Source: Antedon mediterranea
Taxonomy: Eukaryota > Echinodermata > Crinoidea > Comatulida > Antedonidae
Assembly: GCF_964355755.1 (NCBI RefSeq)
Contig: NC_092671.1
Span: 17,944,001-18,008,000 of the forward strand
Direction: 5' to 3'
Length of the DNA stretch: 64,000 bases
Within the stretch, counting starts at the first letter, position 1, and the number at the start of each line of letters is the position of its first letter. The notes under the pieces were generated by a model. It had not been told where the DNA came from, made no database searches, and saw only the letters and a list, made by a program, of their open reading frames with translations. The position numbers and the translations under genes were made by a program. Of the stretch, positions 62,406 to 64,000 are shown one piece after another.

Positions 62406-63900
62406 TTATACAATCACTGTACAGCTATCTGGTTGTCTCAGGTTGATAATATATTCTGGAGGTGTGCTAATTTCATCTGGGATTTTAAGGCTAGATTGGT
62501 CTGGATTAAAGTGATCTTTAAAGTCTTCACGTAATCCAGGACATTTTATAGGCTTTGGTGCTTTTCTTATAACATCACCGTGCTCTTTAGCTTTTCTCCA
62601 TAAATCAAATATTTTTCTATTTTGGTGGGCTTCATTTAACTTGCTTGCTTCTTCATACAAATATTCATTCCGTAGTTCCTTCACCCTTATCTTAATTGCT
62701 TTCTGTATAGCCTTGATCTCCTCTTCTTTGTAGGTAACTGTGCTTTTGTTAATATTCTTTCTTTCTTTTATAAGCTGTTGTAGTCTTTCATCACCATCCC
62801 AGGGATGAGCATTTTGGTTTCTTGTTTTCTTCGGGACTTCTTCAACTGCCTTATTTAGCACTGTCATAAGTGTTGTATAGCGCTCAGTTGATGTAGTGGT
62901 TGTTGTCTTTTCAGGAGAAGTAATTTTATTAATTTCTTCTTCTATCTTTGTTTTAACATTATTTCTTACTTCTCGATCTTTAAGTTTACTCATGTTGGCT
63001 CTCTTGCTCTGTTTTTTCTTTTTATGCTTCTTCCACCTGGCTGCTTTGTTGGCTGGTGTTGTCATATTACTCACAAGGATTCTATGATCCGACGAAAGAT
63101 AATAGTTGTTATAGACTCTTGTGTCAGTAACATACTTCCTCAACCAGTGATCACATATGTTGTAATCTAGTGTTTTCTTTGTAACACCATCGTTGCTATG
63201 CCAAGTGATCCGATGAACGTTTGGATGGTCAAACCAGGTGTTCAGTATGCATAGCTTGAAGTCAGAGCAGTAGTTGATGAGTCTTGTGCCATTGTCGTTA
63301 CTAATGTCATCTGTGTCTTGAAATCTATGTAGGTTTTCATCAAAGAGTGATTTTCTGGTTGTTATTGTTGATGTTGCATTAAAGTCTCCCATCAGTAAGA
63401 GTTTTGTGTTGTTCTCGACTCTTGTTACTTTGGAGAGTTTTGCATAGAAAATATCCTTTGATGATTCTGAACCGGATTCCGTAGGAGAGTACGCAGACAC
63501 AATTCTTAATTTACAATTTTTTATTGTGACGTCTATTGCCATTAGGCGTTCATAAACATAATAAACATTAGACACTTTGATATGGGTGACTGTTTGATGG
63601 CAATAGCAACCCCATACATCTTTTTGATTTTCAGTCCAGTCCAGTATACATTGTAGCCCTCATGTGAGATTGCACCGGTACCAATCCGTCTCACTTCCTG
63701 CATACACACGATGTCAAGGTTTGCTGCTTTAATTTGAATGAGGGTTTCATGTAGTAAGAAGTCATCTGAGCAGGTATTAACATTAATCTGTCCTGCTCGC
63801 CAATGAAAATATTTTGCAGGCTTTTGTTTCCTAACTGCTTCTTGTACTTTCTTGTTTATGTTAGAAAGGTTTTTAGAATCTATTATCTTTATTACTCTTT
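62406..63900 (-). pseudogene. LINE endonuclease (exonuclease-endonuclease-phosphatase fold)
   Basis: The first frame (stop at 63542) has INVNTCSDD, ANLDIVCMQEVRR (catalytic Glu) and EGYNVYWTG. After a frameshift near 63590 the second frame has LRIVSAYSPTE, KLLLMGDFNATS (catalytic GDFN) and YYLSSDHRILVS (catalytic SDH). All expected active-site blocks are therefore present but split between frames. A Lys-rich linker (KAARWKKHKKKKQSKRAN) leads toward the reverse transcriptase. It would nick the target site for insertion. Confidence 0.8.
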
Positions 63901-64000
63901 GTGTGAAATTTTGACTTGCGTCCACCACGGGTACCTCTATAATGGAAAATTCCCAAGTCTTTCAAAACACTTCCAACCGCAGTAGTAATTTTTCCAGCAT

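Larger units (their letters stand above)
60660..63990 (-). mobile_element. LINE (non-LTR retrotransposon), RTE-like, probably inactive
   Basis: An apurinic-type endonuclease is followed by a reverse transcriptase on the minus strand. Reading resumes in new frames near 63590, between 62406 and 62290, and near 62165; the last is at a run of eight or nine T on the plus strand. The reverse transcriptase part is unbroken for more than 470 codons, so the copy is young. No ORF1-like gene was seen. The 5' end may lie beyond 64000. The 3' end is near 60660, shortly after the stop at 60730; no clear A tail or target duplication was found. Confidence 0.8.

Overview
This is AT-rich eukaryotic DNA (about two thirds A+T by eye) with spliced genes, GT-AG introns, SINE, LINE and MITE repeats, and satellites. 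Two synaptotagmin-type genes, a VWA/DUF4537 gene and a very frequent TAGGCCTA word suggest a marine invertebrate, most likely a non-vertebrate deuterostome such as an echinoderm. That placement is inference. No bacterial, phage or CRISPR features are present.

Layout. Positions 0.9-5.7 kb, plus strand: a six-exon gene predicted at 957 aa, with a degenerate von Willebrand A domain, a Tudor-like DUF4537 region and a long charged C-terminal half. Positions 5.9-13.8 kb: MITE remnants, a Penelope-like repeat fragment, a long (TA)n tract, a minisatellite and one ambiguous minus-strand open frame. Positions 13.8-17.2 kb, minus strand: a complete six-exon divergent synaptotagmin (396 aa) that has lost most calcium ligands. 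Positions 17.8-20.6 kb: DNA-transposon relics, including one MITE split by a 264-bp segment that is found again 0.65 kb away. Positions 23.1-27.8 kb, minus strand: a doubtful small membrane-protein frame and a clean three-exon gene for a 238-aa protein I do not recognise. Positions 29.1-33.9 kb: a TIR element packed with palindromes and a decayed LINE. Positions 36.8-48.0 kb, minus strand: a synaptotagmin of the 3/6/9/10 group with a full calcium site in C2A; its N-terminal exon was not found. Positions 49.3-57.4 kb: two more TIR elements built from arrays of short inverted units, a SINE, MITEs and Penelope-like fragments. Positions 60.7-64.0 kb, minus strand: a fairly young LINE with endonuclease and reverse transcriptase, broken by frameshifts and possibly cut by the window end.

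The two synaptotagmins lie on the same strand about 20 kb apart and would act in membrane trafficking. One is predicted to be calcium-responsive and the other largely calcium-independent. The other genes show no clear functional link to them. The most unusual material is the set of three short TIR elements (29.57-30.44, 49.31-49.84 and 52.81-53.42 kb), whose ends are made of repeated short palindromic or inverted words different in each element. All splice models were made by hand from frame continuity and splice-site sequence.
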